From Stagnihabitans lacustris (GTDB lineage Bacteria; Pseudomonadota; Alphaproteobacteria; Rhodobacterales; Rhodobacteraceae), in assembly GCF_025950525.1 (NCBI RefSeq), contig NZ_JAPDGS010000001.1:496001-560000 (forward strand): a stretch of 64,000 nt of DNA, given 5' to 3'. Below the pieces are notes generated by a model. That model saw nothing but the letters and a program-made list of their open reading frames with translations, made no database searches and was not told where the DNA came from. This document shows positions 10,766-18,574 of this stretch, one piece after another (position 1 is the stretch's first letter; every line of letters starts with the position of its first letter). The position numbers and the translations under genes were made by a program.

Positions 10766-11213
10766 GGGGCAGGTCGATCACACCCTTTTTCAGGATGAAA
10801 CAGCCATAAGGCCCGGGGTCCGATGTGCGGATCACGGCAAAGCAGGACTTGGCCGCCTCGTAGAAGTCGAAGCGCTCCAGAGGGTTCAGGGTGATCGCCC
10901 GCCCCTCCATCCGCGTGCACAGCGCCTGGAACTCTTCGAACAGCGGCAAGACGCGGCCCGGCGCGCCCACGACCTGCATCCGGGCCACGGGGGCGGGGAC
11001 GAATGTGTCCAGGGGCATCAGCGACAAGATCGCCTCGGCCGCCTGCAGCAGGTCGCAGCCCGCCATGTCGATCAGCCGGCCATGGGTCGTCCGGGCGGCG
11101 ATGGTCGCGGCCGGGTGGTTGATGTCGCACAAAAGAAGGTCATCGCCATGGCCCATCTGCATCAGGACATGCAGGACCTCGGCAGTCAGGCGGCGGTCGA
11201 TCCCTTTCAGCAT
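10761..11213 (-). CDS. RbsD/FucU family sugar mutarotase (first copy)
   Basis: RbsD/FucU proteins speed interconversion of sugar anomers. This 150-residue member has the family start MLKGIDRRLTAEVLHVL, the MGHGDDLLLCDINHPA segment holding the conserved catalytic His (about residue 22), and the C-terminal YGCFILKKGV. The ATG at 11213 overlaps the permease stop by one base (TAATG), so it is the last gene of the minus-strand transport operon. The same locus carries a second family member at 16918, about 150 residues and clearly homologous but diverged. Confidence 0.92.
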   Translation of the reverse strand: MLKGIDRRLTAEVLHVLMQMGHGDDLLLCDINHPAATIAARTTHGRLIDMAGCDLLQAAEAILSLMPLDTFVPAPVARMQVVGAPGRVLPLFEEFQALCTRMEGRAITLNPLERFDFYEAAKSCFAVIRTSDPGPYGCFILKKGVIDLPR

Positions 11214-12127
11214 TACTTCACCGCCCCCGCCGCCATGCCCTTGATGATGAACCGCTCCAGCCCAATTCCGATCACGATCAGGGGGAGGATGGCGGCGAAG
11301 CTTAGCGCGGCCATCGACCACCAGGAGATGCCCTGCGACCCGGTTTGGCTGGCGACCATGACGGGCAATGTATTGGCATAGGTCGAGGTCAGAAGGGCGG
11401 CAAAGAAATATTCGTTCCAGGTCAGGACCAGCGACAGGATCAGCGCGGCCACCATGCCGGGCAGGGCAATCGGCAGGATGATCGTCAGGAAGGCCCCCCA
11501 GATCGACAGGCCATCGACCATGGCGGCCTCTTCCAGCTCGGTCGGGATCGAGGCGAATTGGTCCTTCATGATCCAGATGACGATGGGCAGGACCGACAGC
11601 GTATAGATGGCGATCAGGCCGACATGGCTGTCCAGAAGCGCCAGCTCTTTATACAGGACCAGAAAGGGCAGGGCGAGGACCACGGGCGGCAGGATCAGTT
11701 GGCTGAGGAAAAAGAACGAGATGTCGTCGTTCTTCATCCACAGGAACTTGAACTGGAACCGGGTCAGACCGTAAGCCGCCATGGCCCCGATCACCGTGGC
11801 CAGCACCGAGGAACTCCCCGCGATGATGGTGGAATTCCAGAACCGTCGCAGGAACTCTTCGCGCACGGTGGAGTCCTGCAAGATCGTCTCGGGCGAGAGG
11901 CCAAGCGACTTCCACCCCAGCCATTTCGGCGCGAAATCGACGTAAGGGATCATCGAGCCCTTCATCACATCCGCCGCCGCCTTGAACGAGGTCGTGGCCG
12001 TCCAATAGATCGGGAAGAGGCAGATGAAGGCCCACAAAAGCAGCGCGCCATAGATGGCAACGCGGCCGGTGAACCATTTGGCGCGGAACTGGCGGTCGGC
12101 GGGGGCGTCGTGGAAAATCTGGCTCAT
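11213..12127 (-). CDS. sugar ABC transporter permease, MalG/UgpE type
   Basis: An inner-membrane permease of the CUT1 class with about six hydrophobic segments in 304 residues, beginning at AIYGALLLWAFICLFPIYW. The EAA loop is ELEEAAMVDGLSIWGAFLTIILPIALPG (about residues 195-225), the contact site for the ATPase. It lies one base downstream of the partner permease and overlaps the mutarotase gene. It presumably pairs with that permease and with the ATPase encoded divergently at 15173. Confidence 0.95.
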   Translation of the reverse strand: MSQIFHDAPADRQFRAKWFTGRVAIYGALLLWAFICLFPIYWTATTSFKAAADVMKGSMIPYVDFAPKWLGWKSLGLSPETILQDSTVREEFLRRFWNSTIIAGSSSVLATVIGAMAAYGLTRFQFKFLWMKNDDISFFFLSQLILPPVVLALPFLVLYKELALLDSHVGLIAIYTLSVLPIVIWIMKDQFASIPTELEEAAMVDGLSIWGAFLTIILPIALPGMVAALILSLVLTWNEYFFAALLTSTYANTLPVMVASQTGSQGISWWSMAALSFAAILPLIVIGIGLERFIIKGMAAGAVK

Positions 12128-12128
12128 G

Positions 12129-13235
12129 TCAGGTCCGGGGCCTTAGTGCCTTGTCGGCGAATTTCATCAAGACGGTCATCACCACGATGATGATGACCAG
12201 GTAAACCATGGCCAGAAGCGTGCCATAGCCCACGTTCGACCGGTCGCGATATTCGCGGAAGATGAAGGAGGTGACGCTATCGGTCGCCCCCCCCGGCCCG
12301 CCAGAGGTCACGTTGATGATCACATCGGCCAGCTTCAGTTTGAAGATCAGGCGGATCAGCAGGGCGGTGATGGACACCGGCAGCATCAGGGGGAATGTGA
12401 CCTCCCAGAACGACTTCCAGCCGGTGGCGCCATCGACGCGGGCGGCCTCTTGCAGCTCTTTGGGGATGGCCTGCAGGCCTGCCAGGATCATGATCATCAT
12501 GAAAGGGATAAAGGTCCAGGCATCCATGGCCATGATGACCGCCTTGGCCGTCCAGCCGTTGGAAAACAGCGCCGGGCTTTCGACGCCCATGGTTCGCAAC
12601 AGGCGGATGATGGGGCCTGCGGGCTGGATCACCAGCATCGACTTGCCGATCATCCAGGAGACGGCAACGGGCGAAAGCATCAGGGGCAAAAGGAAGGCCA
12701 CGCGAAAGAACTTCCGCGCCCGGATCTGGGTGTTCAGCATCAGCGCCAGGCCAAAGGCCACGATATATTCGGGCAGGATCGCCAGGCAATACCAGATCAT
12801 ATTGGTCAGCGCGTTCCAATAGAACGGGTCGGCCCACATCTGCCGGATATTGTCCAAGCCGTTGAACTGCCGACCGTTCGGCGAAGACAGGTTCCAATCC
12901 GACAGGGCAATGATCATGCCAAACAGCAAGGGAAACACGGTCAGCGACACGACGAACAGCGCGGCCGGCAGGACGAACAGCGTGCGCTTGCCCTGCTCTC
13001 CGCGCAAGATCACTTGCGCCCAACACAGGCAGATGGAAAACACCAGATAGGCGTAAAGCGTCGGCCGCCAATTGGTGAAGCCCAGGTCCTGGCCTCCCCA
13101 GACCTGCTGGCTTTGCAGTCCCGCGACCAGCGCCAGAAGCCCAAGGCTCCCCCAGATCATCGCGCGCCCCAAAAGCCTGCGCCCGGAGGAGATGTCGTCC
13201 ACCGTCACGACATGAAGATATTCGCCGCTGCTCAT
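12129..13235 (-). CDS. sugar ABC transporter permease, MalF/UgpA type
   Basis: The second CUT1 permease, 368 residues from the ATG at 13235 (MSSGEYLHVV). The EAA loop is ELQEAARVDGATGWKSFWEVTFP near residue 270. It carries two or three additional N-terminal hydrophobic segments (AMIWGSLGLLALVAG, YLVFSICLCWAQ) before the standard core, as MalF-like proteins do. An in-frame TTG at 13265 would add ten residues, but ATG is preferred. No strong ribosome-binding site is visible. Confidence 0.93.
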   Translation of the reverse strand: MSSGEYLHVVTVDDISSGRRLLGRAMIWGSLGLLALVAGLQSQQVWGGQDLGFTNWRPTLYAYLVFSICLCWAQVILRGEQGKRTLFVLPAALFVVSLTVFPLLFGMIIALSDWNLSSPNGRQFNGLDNIRQMWADPFYWNALTNMIWYCLAILPEYIVAFGLALMLNTQIRARKFFRVAFLLPLMLSPVAVSWMIGKSMLVIQPAGPIIRLLRTMGVESPALFSNGWTAKAVIMAMDAWTFIPFMMIMILAGLQAIPKELQEAARVDGATGWKSFWEVTFPLMLPVSITALLIRLIFKLKLADVIINVTSGGPGGATDSVTSFIFREYRDRSNVGYGTLLAMVYLVIIIVVMTVLMKFADKALRPRT

Positions 13236-13319
13236 GCTGTCATCCGATAGAAAAGGTGCGTGCAAGCACGCACCCTGAAAAAGTGGCCGGGGGCCCTTTG
13301 GCCCCCGGTATGCTTTGGG

Positions 13320-14954
13320 TTACATCCCCAACGAAGCCTTATACAGCGCGATTTGCGCGTCACGGCCGATCTGGTCGGTGATCTTCTCCCAGGCGGCGGC
13401 GATGGCATCGGCGGTCTCTTGCGCGCTGGCATATTGACCGGCAAAGCCCTTGGCCAGTTCGTCTTCCGCAACCGAATAGTATTGGAAGATGCCCGGAATC
13501 CGCGGTTCGATCGCGGCGTTGGGGTGGTTGTAGCTGTCGGCGTTCGACCCGAGGTAATCCTCGACAAAGGCCTTGTCGTAGCCCGCAGCCGCCCATTCGT
13601 CATAGTTGAAGTGGCTGTTGCGATAGGGCTGGAAGCCCGAAGGGTAGGCCGCGGTCCAAAGCGACAAGTCCTTGCCGCCCAGATGCGCCGCCGCCGACCA
13701 GGCCGCCTTGCGCTTTTTCTCGTCCGTGGACACGCGCGAGGTCACATAGACGCCCCACCCAAGGTAAGCCATGTTGGGCGCGAAGTTTTCCTTTTCCTCC
13801 CAGGCCGAGGTCTTGGAGTTGTAGACCTTTTTCGCACCCGGGTTGATCGAAAAGCCCACGACATCGCCGATGACCGACGAGTCCGAGGTCTTGGCGTTCG
13901 AACCCACATCACCCCACCAGGTGATCATCGAGCCCGTGCCGGCCAGGAACTGCTGGAAGGCGGTCGTGCCGGGGTCGGCGTTGATCTGGTCGGGCGGCAG
14001 GGCATTGCCCTTGATCAGGTCCATCACGTCCTGGATCGCCTGCACCCAGGCCGGGTTGTTGACGCGCGGCTTCATCGTGTCGGCGTCAAACAGCCATGCC
14101 GGATCGTCGGGATGCTTGGCATAGGCCGAAGCGCGGTCCTCCAGGAAGTAAAAGCCAAAGCCGCCCCAGCCCTTCAGCGGGTCCAAAAAGCCAAAGGCCG
14201 GAGAGCCGGTCAGCGGGTCGGTCTTGCCCACAACGGCCAAAGAGGCCGCGTTGACGTCTTCCCAATGCATCGGCGCCTCGGCCATGCCCGAAATCGAGCC
14301 CTCGCCGAAATAGTCCTTGCGATAGGCGAAGGTGTGGCAGTCGCCGTCCACCGTGATCCGATAGGTCTTGCCGTCCCAGGTGCCAACCGGCGCCTTCAGG
14401 TAGTTCACATAGTCGTCCATGTCGATCTGGGCCTTGACCCAATCCGGCATCTCGTCCAGCAGGCCTTTCGACGCGGTGTCGCCCTCGAACGGAGCGCCCA
14501 TCTCGATGATGTCGAAATCGACGGTGCCGGTGGCAATCGCCTGTTGCAGGCGCGGGTTATAGTCGGCCTGCGCCAGGTCGATCCAGTTGATCTTGGCGCC
14601 GGTATAGGTCTCCCAGGACTTCAAGAATCCGCGGAACAAAAGGTTGTGCAGGTTCTGGTTGTTCAGGCCAAGGAAGGTCAGCTCGACGCCGGCGAACTCG
14701 CCCTCGGCGACATTGGCCTTGGTGGCGCCAAGGCACAGCTCGCCCACCTTCTGCCAATCGGCATCGGTCGGAGAGCCCGCGCCGACGCCCGGGATCGCCA
14801 GGATCTGCGCCCGAAGGTCGTCTTGCGCCAGGGCCGCGCGCGGCTTCAAGGCGCCGCCCATCATCGACAGGGCCGCCACAGAGGCCGCCGATTGCATCAC
14901 GCCGCGACGGGTCATGCCCCGACGCATGGCATAGTCGTAAAGTCCGGTTTTCAT
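13320..14954 (-). CDS. periplasmic sugar-binding protein of a CUT1 ABC importer
   Basis: A family 1 extracellular solute-binding protein of 544 residues, longer than the usual 400-450. The ATG at 14954 follows a strong GGAGGAAGAG site. The N-terminus carries a twin-arginine-type signal (TRRGVMQ at residues 15-21, hydrophobic core, then ALA), so it may be exported folded through Tat. The mature part has FRGFLKSWETYTG and QAIATGTVDFDI, typical of sugar-binding members. It is the first gene of the minus-strand half of the cluster. The substrate is unknown; two RbsD/FucU proteins and a ribokinase in the cluster point to a pentose or deoxy-sugar. Confidence 0.92.
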   Translation of the reverse strand: MKTGLYDYAMRRGMTRRGVMQSAASVAALSMMGGALKPRAALAQDDLRAQILAIPGVGAGSPTDADWQKVGELCLGATKANVAEGEFAGVELTFLGLNNQNLHNLLFRGFLKSWETYTGAKINWIDLAQADYNPRLQQAIATGTVDFDIIEMGAPFEGDTASKGLLDEMPDWVKAQIDMDDYVNYLKAPVGTWDGKTYRITVDGDCHTFAYRKDYFGEGSISGMAEAPMHWEDVNAASLAVVGKTDPLTGSPAFGFLDPLKGWGGFGFYFLEDRASAYAKHPDDPAWLFDADTMKPRVNNPAWVQAIQDVMDLIKGNALPPDQINADPGTTAFQQFLAGTGSMITWWGDVGSNAKTSDSSVIGDVVGFSINPGAKKVYNSKTSAWEEKENFAPNMAYLGWGVYVTSRVSTDEKKRKAAWSAAAHLGGKDLSLWTAAYPSGFQPYRNSHFNYDEWAAAGYDKAFVEDYLGSNADSYNHPNAAIEPRIPGIFQYYSVAEDELAKGFAGQYASAQETADAIAAAWEKITDQIGRDAQIALYKASLGM

Positions 14955-15172
14955 CTCTTCCTCCGCAAGAGCCCCCAGGGTTCGCCCGGGTGTTTGTCGT
15001 CCGCATCCCGACCCCCCGCAGGGTCCTCCGGTCCGGTCAGACTTGCATTGACATTCACCAAGCCGGGCGCGCAAGTCAAGCACTGACATGTTAGCACGCC
15101 AGAAGACGCGTTCGTGGTGGACAAAGGGCCCCCGGCGCGGCTACCAAAAGGGCGACTGAGGGGGAGAGACCG

Positions 15173-16219
15173 ATGGCCGAAGTGAAAATCCGCGACCTGG
15201 TGAAGGCCTATGGCGGGCTGCAAGTGGTGCATGGCGTGAATGTCGACATTCCGGACGGCGAATTCGTCGTGCTGGTCGGGCCTTCGGGCTGCGGGAAATC
15301 GACGCTGTTGCGAATGCTTGCGGGGCTGGAGGCGATTTCGGGCGGCACGATTTCCATCGGCGACCGGGTGGTGAACAACATCGCGCCCTCCGAACGCGAC
15401 ATCGCCATGGTCTTTCAGAACTACGCTTTGTATCCCCATAAAACCGTGGCCGCCAACATGGGCTTTCCGCTGAAGATGGCGGGGATGCCCAAGGCCGAGA
15501 TCGACAAGCGCGTGTCCGAGGCCGCCGAGATCCTGGGTCTGACGCCTTACCTTGCGCGCTATCCCCGCGCCATGTCGGGCGGCCAGCGCCAGCGCGTCGC
15601 CATGGGCCGAGCCATCGTCCGCAACCCGCAGGTCTTCCTGTTCGACGAGCCGCTGTCGAACCTGGATGCCAAACTCCGCGTCCAGATGCGCACCGAAATC
15701 CGCGAACTGCATCAGCGGCTGAAGACCACGACGGTCTATGTCACCCATGACCAGATCGAGGCCATGACCATGGCCGACCGAATCGTCGTGATGCGCGATG
15801 GCCGCATCAGCCAGATCGGCGCGCCGCTTGACCTTTACGACCGCCCGGCCAACACCTTTGTCGCCGGTTTCATCGGGTCTCCGGCGATGAACCTGATCGA
15901 AGGCCGCGTTGAAAATGGACGCTTTACCGCCCCCGGCCTGAACCTGCCCCTGCCGCCCGGCGCCGCCGAGGGCCGCAAAGTGACCTACGGCATCCGCCCC
16001 GAACATCTGGCCCTGACGCCGAACGGAACCGAAGCCCATGTCGTCGTGGTCGAACCCACCGGCGCCGAAATCCACCTTGTCTTGCGCGCGGGCGATCAGG
16101 AACTCGTCGCCGTGGTCCGTGAACGCCAGGCCTTCAAGCCGGGGCAGGTGCTGCATGTGACGCCCGACCTTGGCCAGGTCCATCTGTTCGACACCGCCAG
16201 CGGCGAGCGCATCGGATGA
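15173..16219 (+). CDS. sugar ABC transporter ATP-binding protein, MalK/UgpC type
   Basis: A 348-residue ATPase with Walker A GPSGCGKST (about residue 36), Q-loop VFQNYALYPHKT, signature MSGGQRQRVAMGRA, Walker B VFLFDEPLSNLDA and switch His in VYVTHDQIEAMTMADR. The C-terminal part is the TOBE/OB regulatory domain of the MalK class. The ATG follows GGGGAGAGACC. It is transcribed divergently from the binding-protein and permease genes and completes that importer. It overlaps the SGNH gene by four bases (ATGA). Confidence 0.96.
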   Translation: MAEVKIRDLVKAYGGLQVVHGVNVDIPDGEFVVLVGPSGCGKSTLLRMLAGLEAISGGTISIGDRVVNNIAPSERDIAMVFQNYALYPHKTVAANMGFPLKMAGMPKAEIDKRVSEAAEILGLTPYLARYPRAMSGGQRQRVAMGRAIVRNPQVFLFDEPLSNLDAKLRVQMRTEIRELHQRLKTTTVYVTHDQIEAMTMADRIVVMRDGRISQIGAPLDLYDRPANTFVAGFIGSPAMNLIEGRVENGRFTAPGLNLPLPPGAAEGRKVTYGIRPEHLALTPNGTEAHVVVVEPTGAEIHLVLRAGDQELVAVVRERQAFKPGQVLHVTPDLGQVHLFDTASGERIG

Positions 16220-16833
16220 CCATTCTCTGCTTTGGTGACAGCAACACCCATGGCACCATGCCGATGCCCGCGCTGGATTTCGACGGCCGCTTTCCCCATG
16301 CGGCGCGCTGGCCCTCGGTTCTGGCGAAAGCCACCGGCCATGAGGTGATCAACGAAGGCCAGCCGGGCCGCACCACGGTGCATGATGATCCGATGTCGGG
16401 ACCGCATCGCAACGGGCTGACCGTGCTGCCCGCCCTGCTGGAATCCCACAAGCCGCTGGACCTGGTCATCGTCAAACTGGGCACCAATGACCTGAAGCAC
16501 TGCTTCCATGTCTCGGCCCATGACATCGCCTTTTGCCTGGAACGGCTGGCGCAGGTGATCCGCACCCAGGCGCCGCGCACGAAAATCCTGATCGTCGCCC
16601 CGCCGCCGATCCTGGAACAAGGCTGCCTTGCCCAGATGTTCAGCGAGGGCGCCGCGAAATCCCGCCAGCTTGCCGCCGCGATCCAGTCCATGTGCCAGCG
16701 CAGCGGCCTGCCTTTCTTTGATGCGGGCGCCCATATCGCGGTCTCTGCCATCGACGGCATCCATTATGAGGCCGAAGCGCAAGTCACCCTCGGCCTTGCC
16801 TTGGCCGACGCGGTGCGCAACATATTGGCCTGA
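16216..16833 (+). CDS. SGNH/GDSL hydrolase, probable carbohydrate esterase
   Basis: A 205-residue cytoplasmic protein with all SGNH blocks: nucleophile Ser in ILCFGDSNTHG, Gly in NEGQPGRTT, Asn in KLGTNDLK and the Asp/His pair in DGIHY. The pattern RTTxxDDP...NG...LP..L closely resembles the Mycobacterium smegmatis esterase/acyltransferase family and SGNH arylesterases. It has no signal peptide. Coupled (ATGA) to the transporter ATPase, it may deacylate an imported acylated sugar. That role is inferred from context. Confidence 0.9.
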   Translation: MTILCFGDSNTHGTMPMPALDFDGRFPHAARWPSVLAKATGHEVINEGQPGRTTVHDDPMSGPHRNGLTVLPALLESHKPLDLVIVKLGTNDLKHCFHVSAHDIAFCLERLAQVIRTQAPRTKILIVAPPPILEQGCLAQMFSEGAAKSRQLAAAIQSMCQRSGLPFFDAGAHIAVSAIDGIHYEAEAQVTLGLALADAVRNILA

Positions 16834-16840
16834 CGGCCTG

Positions 16841-16893
16841 CTTTCACATTGGCTTAAATATTCTGCGGGGGTCCGGGGGTGCAAAACCCCCGG
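16841..16893. repeat. inverted copy of the dispersed element plus hairpin, inside the sugar operon
   Basis: CTTTCACATTGGCTTAAATATT (minus-strand copy of the element) begins at 16841. It is followed by the hairpin CCGGGGG-TGCAAAA-CCCCCGG at 16873-16893, in the 84-bp gap between the esterase and mutarotase genes. It could attenuate transcription into the two downstream genes. Confidence 0.7.
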
Positions 16894-16917
16894 CCTTTCC
16901 GCAAAGGGGGAGGATAC

Positions 16918-17376
16918 ATGCTCAAGAACTTCGACAACCGCCTGAACGCCGAGGTGATCCAGGTGCTGCGTGCCATGGGTCACGGCGACACTTTGGTCCT
17001 GGCCGATACCAACTTCCCCAGCGATGCCATCGCGCGCCAGACCACGACCGGACAGCTGTTGCGGATGGAGAACCTGACGACGGCCGAGGCCGCCGAAGCG
17101 ATCCTCTCCGTCCTGCCCTTGGACACATTCGTCCCCGACCATGCCGCGCGGATGGAGGTCGTGGGCGCGCCTGCCGAAATCCCGCCCGTGCAACACGAGG
17201 TCCAGGCCGCTATCGACCACGCCGAAGGCCAGCCGCGCCCCATGGTCTCGGTCGAACGCTTTGCCTTTTATGAGGCGGCAAAACAGGCCTATGCCGTGAT
17301 CCAGACCGGTGAACGCCGGTTCTACGGCTGCTTCATCTTCCGCAAGGGCGTCATCGCGCCCGAAGGAGCAAAGTGA
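16918..17376 (+). CDS. RbsD/FucU family sugar mutarotase (second copy)
   Basis: A 152-residue homologue of the protein at 10761: MLKNFDNRLNAEVIQVL, the MGHGDTLVLADTNFP segment with the conserved His, LPLDTFVPDHAARMEVVG and C-terminal YGCFIFRKGV. The ATG at 16918 follows GGGGGAGGATAC. It overlaps the ribokinase start by one base (TGATG). Carrying two diverged copies in one cluster suggests that two sugars, or two steps on one sugar, need anomer conversion, or that the copies form a mixed oligomer. Confidence 0.92.
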   Translation: MLKNFDNRLNAEVIQVLRAMGHGDTLVLADTNFPSDAIARQTTTGQLLRMENLTTAEAAEAILSVLPLDTFVPDHAARMEVVGAPAEIPPVQHEVQAAIDHAEGQPRPMVSVERFAFYEAAKQAYAVIQTGERRFYGCFIFRKGVIAPEGAK

Positions 17377-18293
17377 TGGGTAAAGTTGTCAATCTCGGCG
17401 TTTTCGTCGCCGACACCGCCTATCGCGCCGCCCGCCAGCCCAAGATGGGCGAGACCATCCTTGGCCGCAGTTTCGTTCTGGGACCGGGCGGCAAAGGGTC
17501 GAACCAGTCGGTCGCCTCGGCCATGGCAGGCGCCGAGACGCATTTCATCTCGCGCCTCGGCGCCGATGCCTTTGCCGATATTGCTTTGGCCACCTGGGCC
17601 AAGGCGGGGGTTCACCCGGCCGTGACCCAGGACCCCCAAAGCTATACCGGTGCGGCTTATATCTTTATCGAGGATGCGACGGGCAATAACGCCATCATCA
17701 TCTCGCCCGGGGCGGCGGCCGATATTTCCAACGCCGATATCGACGCCAACAAGGCGCTGATCGAAAGCGCGCAGGTCTTTATCACCCAACTGGAACAGCC
17801 GATCCCGGTGGCGCTTTACGCCCTGCAACTGGCGCGGGCGGCTGGCGTCACCACGATCTTGAACCCGGCCCCCGCGGCGCAACTGCCCCAGGGGATGCTG
17901 GGCTTTTGCGATTACGTCACGCCGAACGAATCCGAGGCCGAGGCCCTGACCGGCCTGCCCGTGACCTCGGTCGCCGAGGCCAAAGTGGCCGCCCGCCGCC
18001 TGCGCGAATTGGGGGCAGGGGCTGCGATCATCACCCTGGGCGACAAGGGCGCCTTGTTCCATGACGGCACCCGCACCGTCCATATCCCGCCCTTCAAGGC
18101 GGGGCCGGTGGTGGAAACCACGGGGGCGGGCGATGCGTTCAACGGCGGTTTCGCGGCAGCGCTGGCCGAGGGTCAAGACCCGGTCGAGGCCTGCCGGTTC
18201 GGTTCTGCCACGGCGGGGATCTCGGTCACAAGGCCGGGCACGGCGCCCTCAATGCCCGCAAGGGCCGAAACGCTGGCCTTGTTGAACGGGTGA
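17376..18293 (+). CDS. PfkB-family sugar kinase, ribokinase-like
   Basis: A 305-residue PfkB kinase. The N-terminal substrate region includes GPGGKGSNQSVASAMAG (about residues 35-50), which matches ribokinase. The C-terminal signature ETTGAGDAFNGGFAAAL holds the catalytic Asp (about residue 250). TLGDKGALF and NPAPAAQLP are also ribokinase-like. It probably phosphorylates the sugar brought in by the divergent importer. ATG 17376 is preferred over the GTG at 17373. It is the last gene of the plus-strand operon, followed by a hairpin. Confidence 0.93.
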   Translation: MGKVVNLGVFVADTAYRAARQPKMGETILGRSFVLGPGGKGSNQSVASAMAGAETHFISRLGADAFADIALATWAKAGVHPAVTQDPQSYTGAAYIFIEDATGNNAIIISPGAAADISNADIDANKALIESAQVFITQLEQPIPVALYALQLARAAGVTTILNPAPAAQLPQGMLGFCDYVTPNESEAEALTGLPVTSVAEAKVAARRLRELGAGAAIITLGDKGALFHDGTRTVHIPPFKAGPVVETTGAGDAFNGGFAAALAEGQDPVEACRFGSATAGISVTRPGTAPSMPARAETLALLNG

Positions 18294-18326
18294 AGCGGGC
18301 GCTGCCCCCGCGCTGACGCGCCCCCC

Positions 18327-18396
18327 GGGATATTTGTGTCAGTCTGAAAGGGGGAGCGATCCCGCGCCAAGATGAGTATTTGGGCAAGTCTGAAAG
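18327..18396. repeat. two direct copies of the dispersed element
   Basis: GGGATATTTGTGTCAGTCTG begins at 18327 and GAGTATTTGGGCAAGTCTG at 18374, both ending in GAAAG. They sit after the ribokinase gene. Confidence 0.75.
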
Positions 18397-18398
18397 CC

Positions 18399-18429
18399 AA
18401 AGGCGCGCAGGGGGGACCCGCGCGCCTTT
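18399..18429 (+). terminator. terminator of the sugar-kinase operon
   Basis: AAAGGCGCGC pairs with GCGCGCCTTT and ends in TTTT. The symmetrical A/T flanks would also work for the minus-strand RTX gene. A second, weaker hairpin (GCGAGAT-GAAAA-ATCTTGC) is at 18510-18528, nearer the RTX stop. Confidence 0.7.
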
Positions 18430-18574
18430 TCAGTGCTGTGTCAATCTGGTGCCAGCCTGCGCCCCGAGGTCCGCGCGCGCTGCCCGAGCCGGTTGGCCGC
18501 AGGCCAGAGGCGAGATGAAAAATCTTGCGCGCGCTGCGCGCTCAATTTGATCTGGGCCAGCGATCAGGCGGCGG

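Noticed and set aside
15040..15172. Operator TGACATGTTA and TTGACA promoter between the sugar binding-protein and ATPase genes
   Set aside because: The palindrome has two mismatches and no good -10 follows the TTGACA at 15048, so neither is strong enough to annotate.
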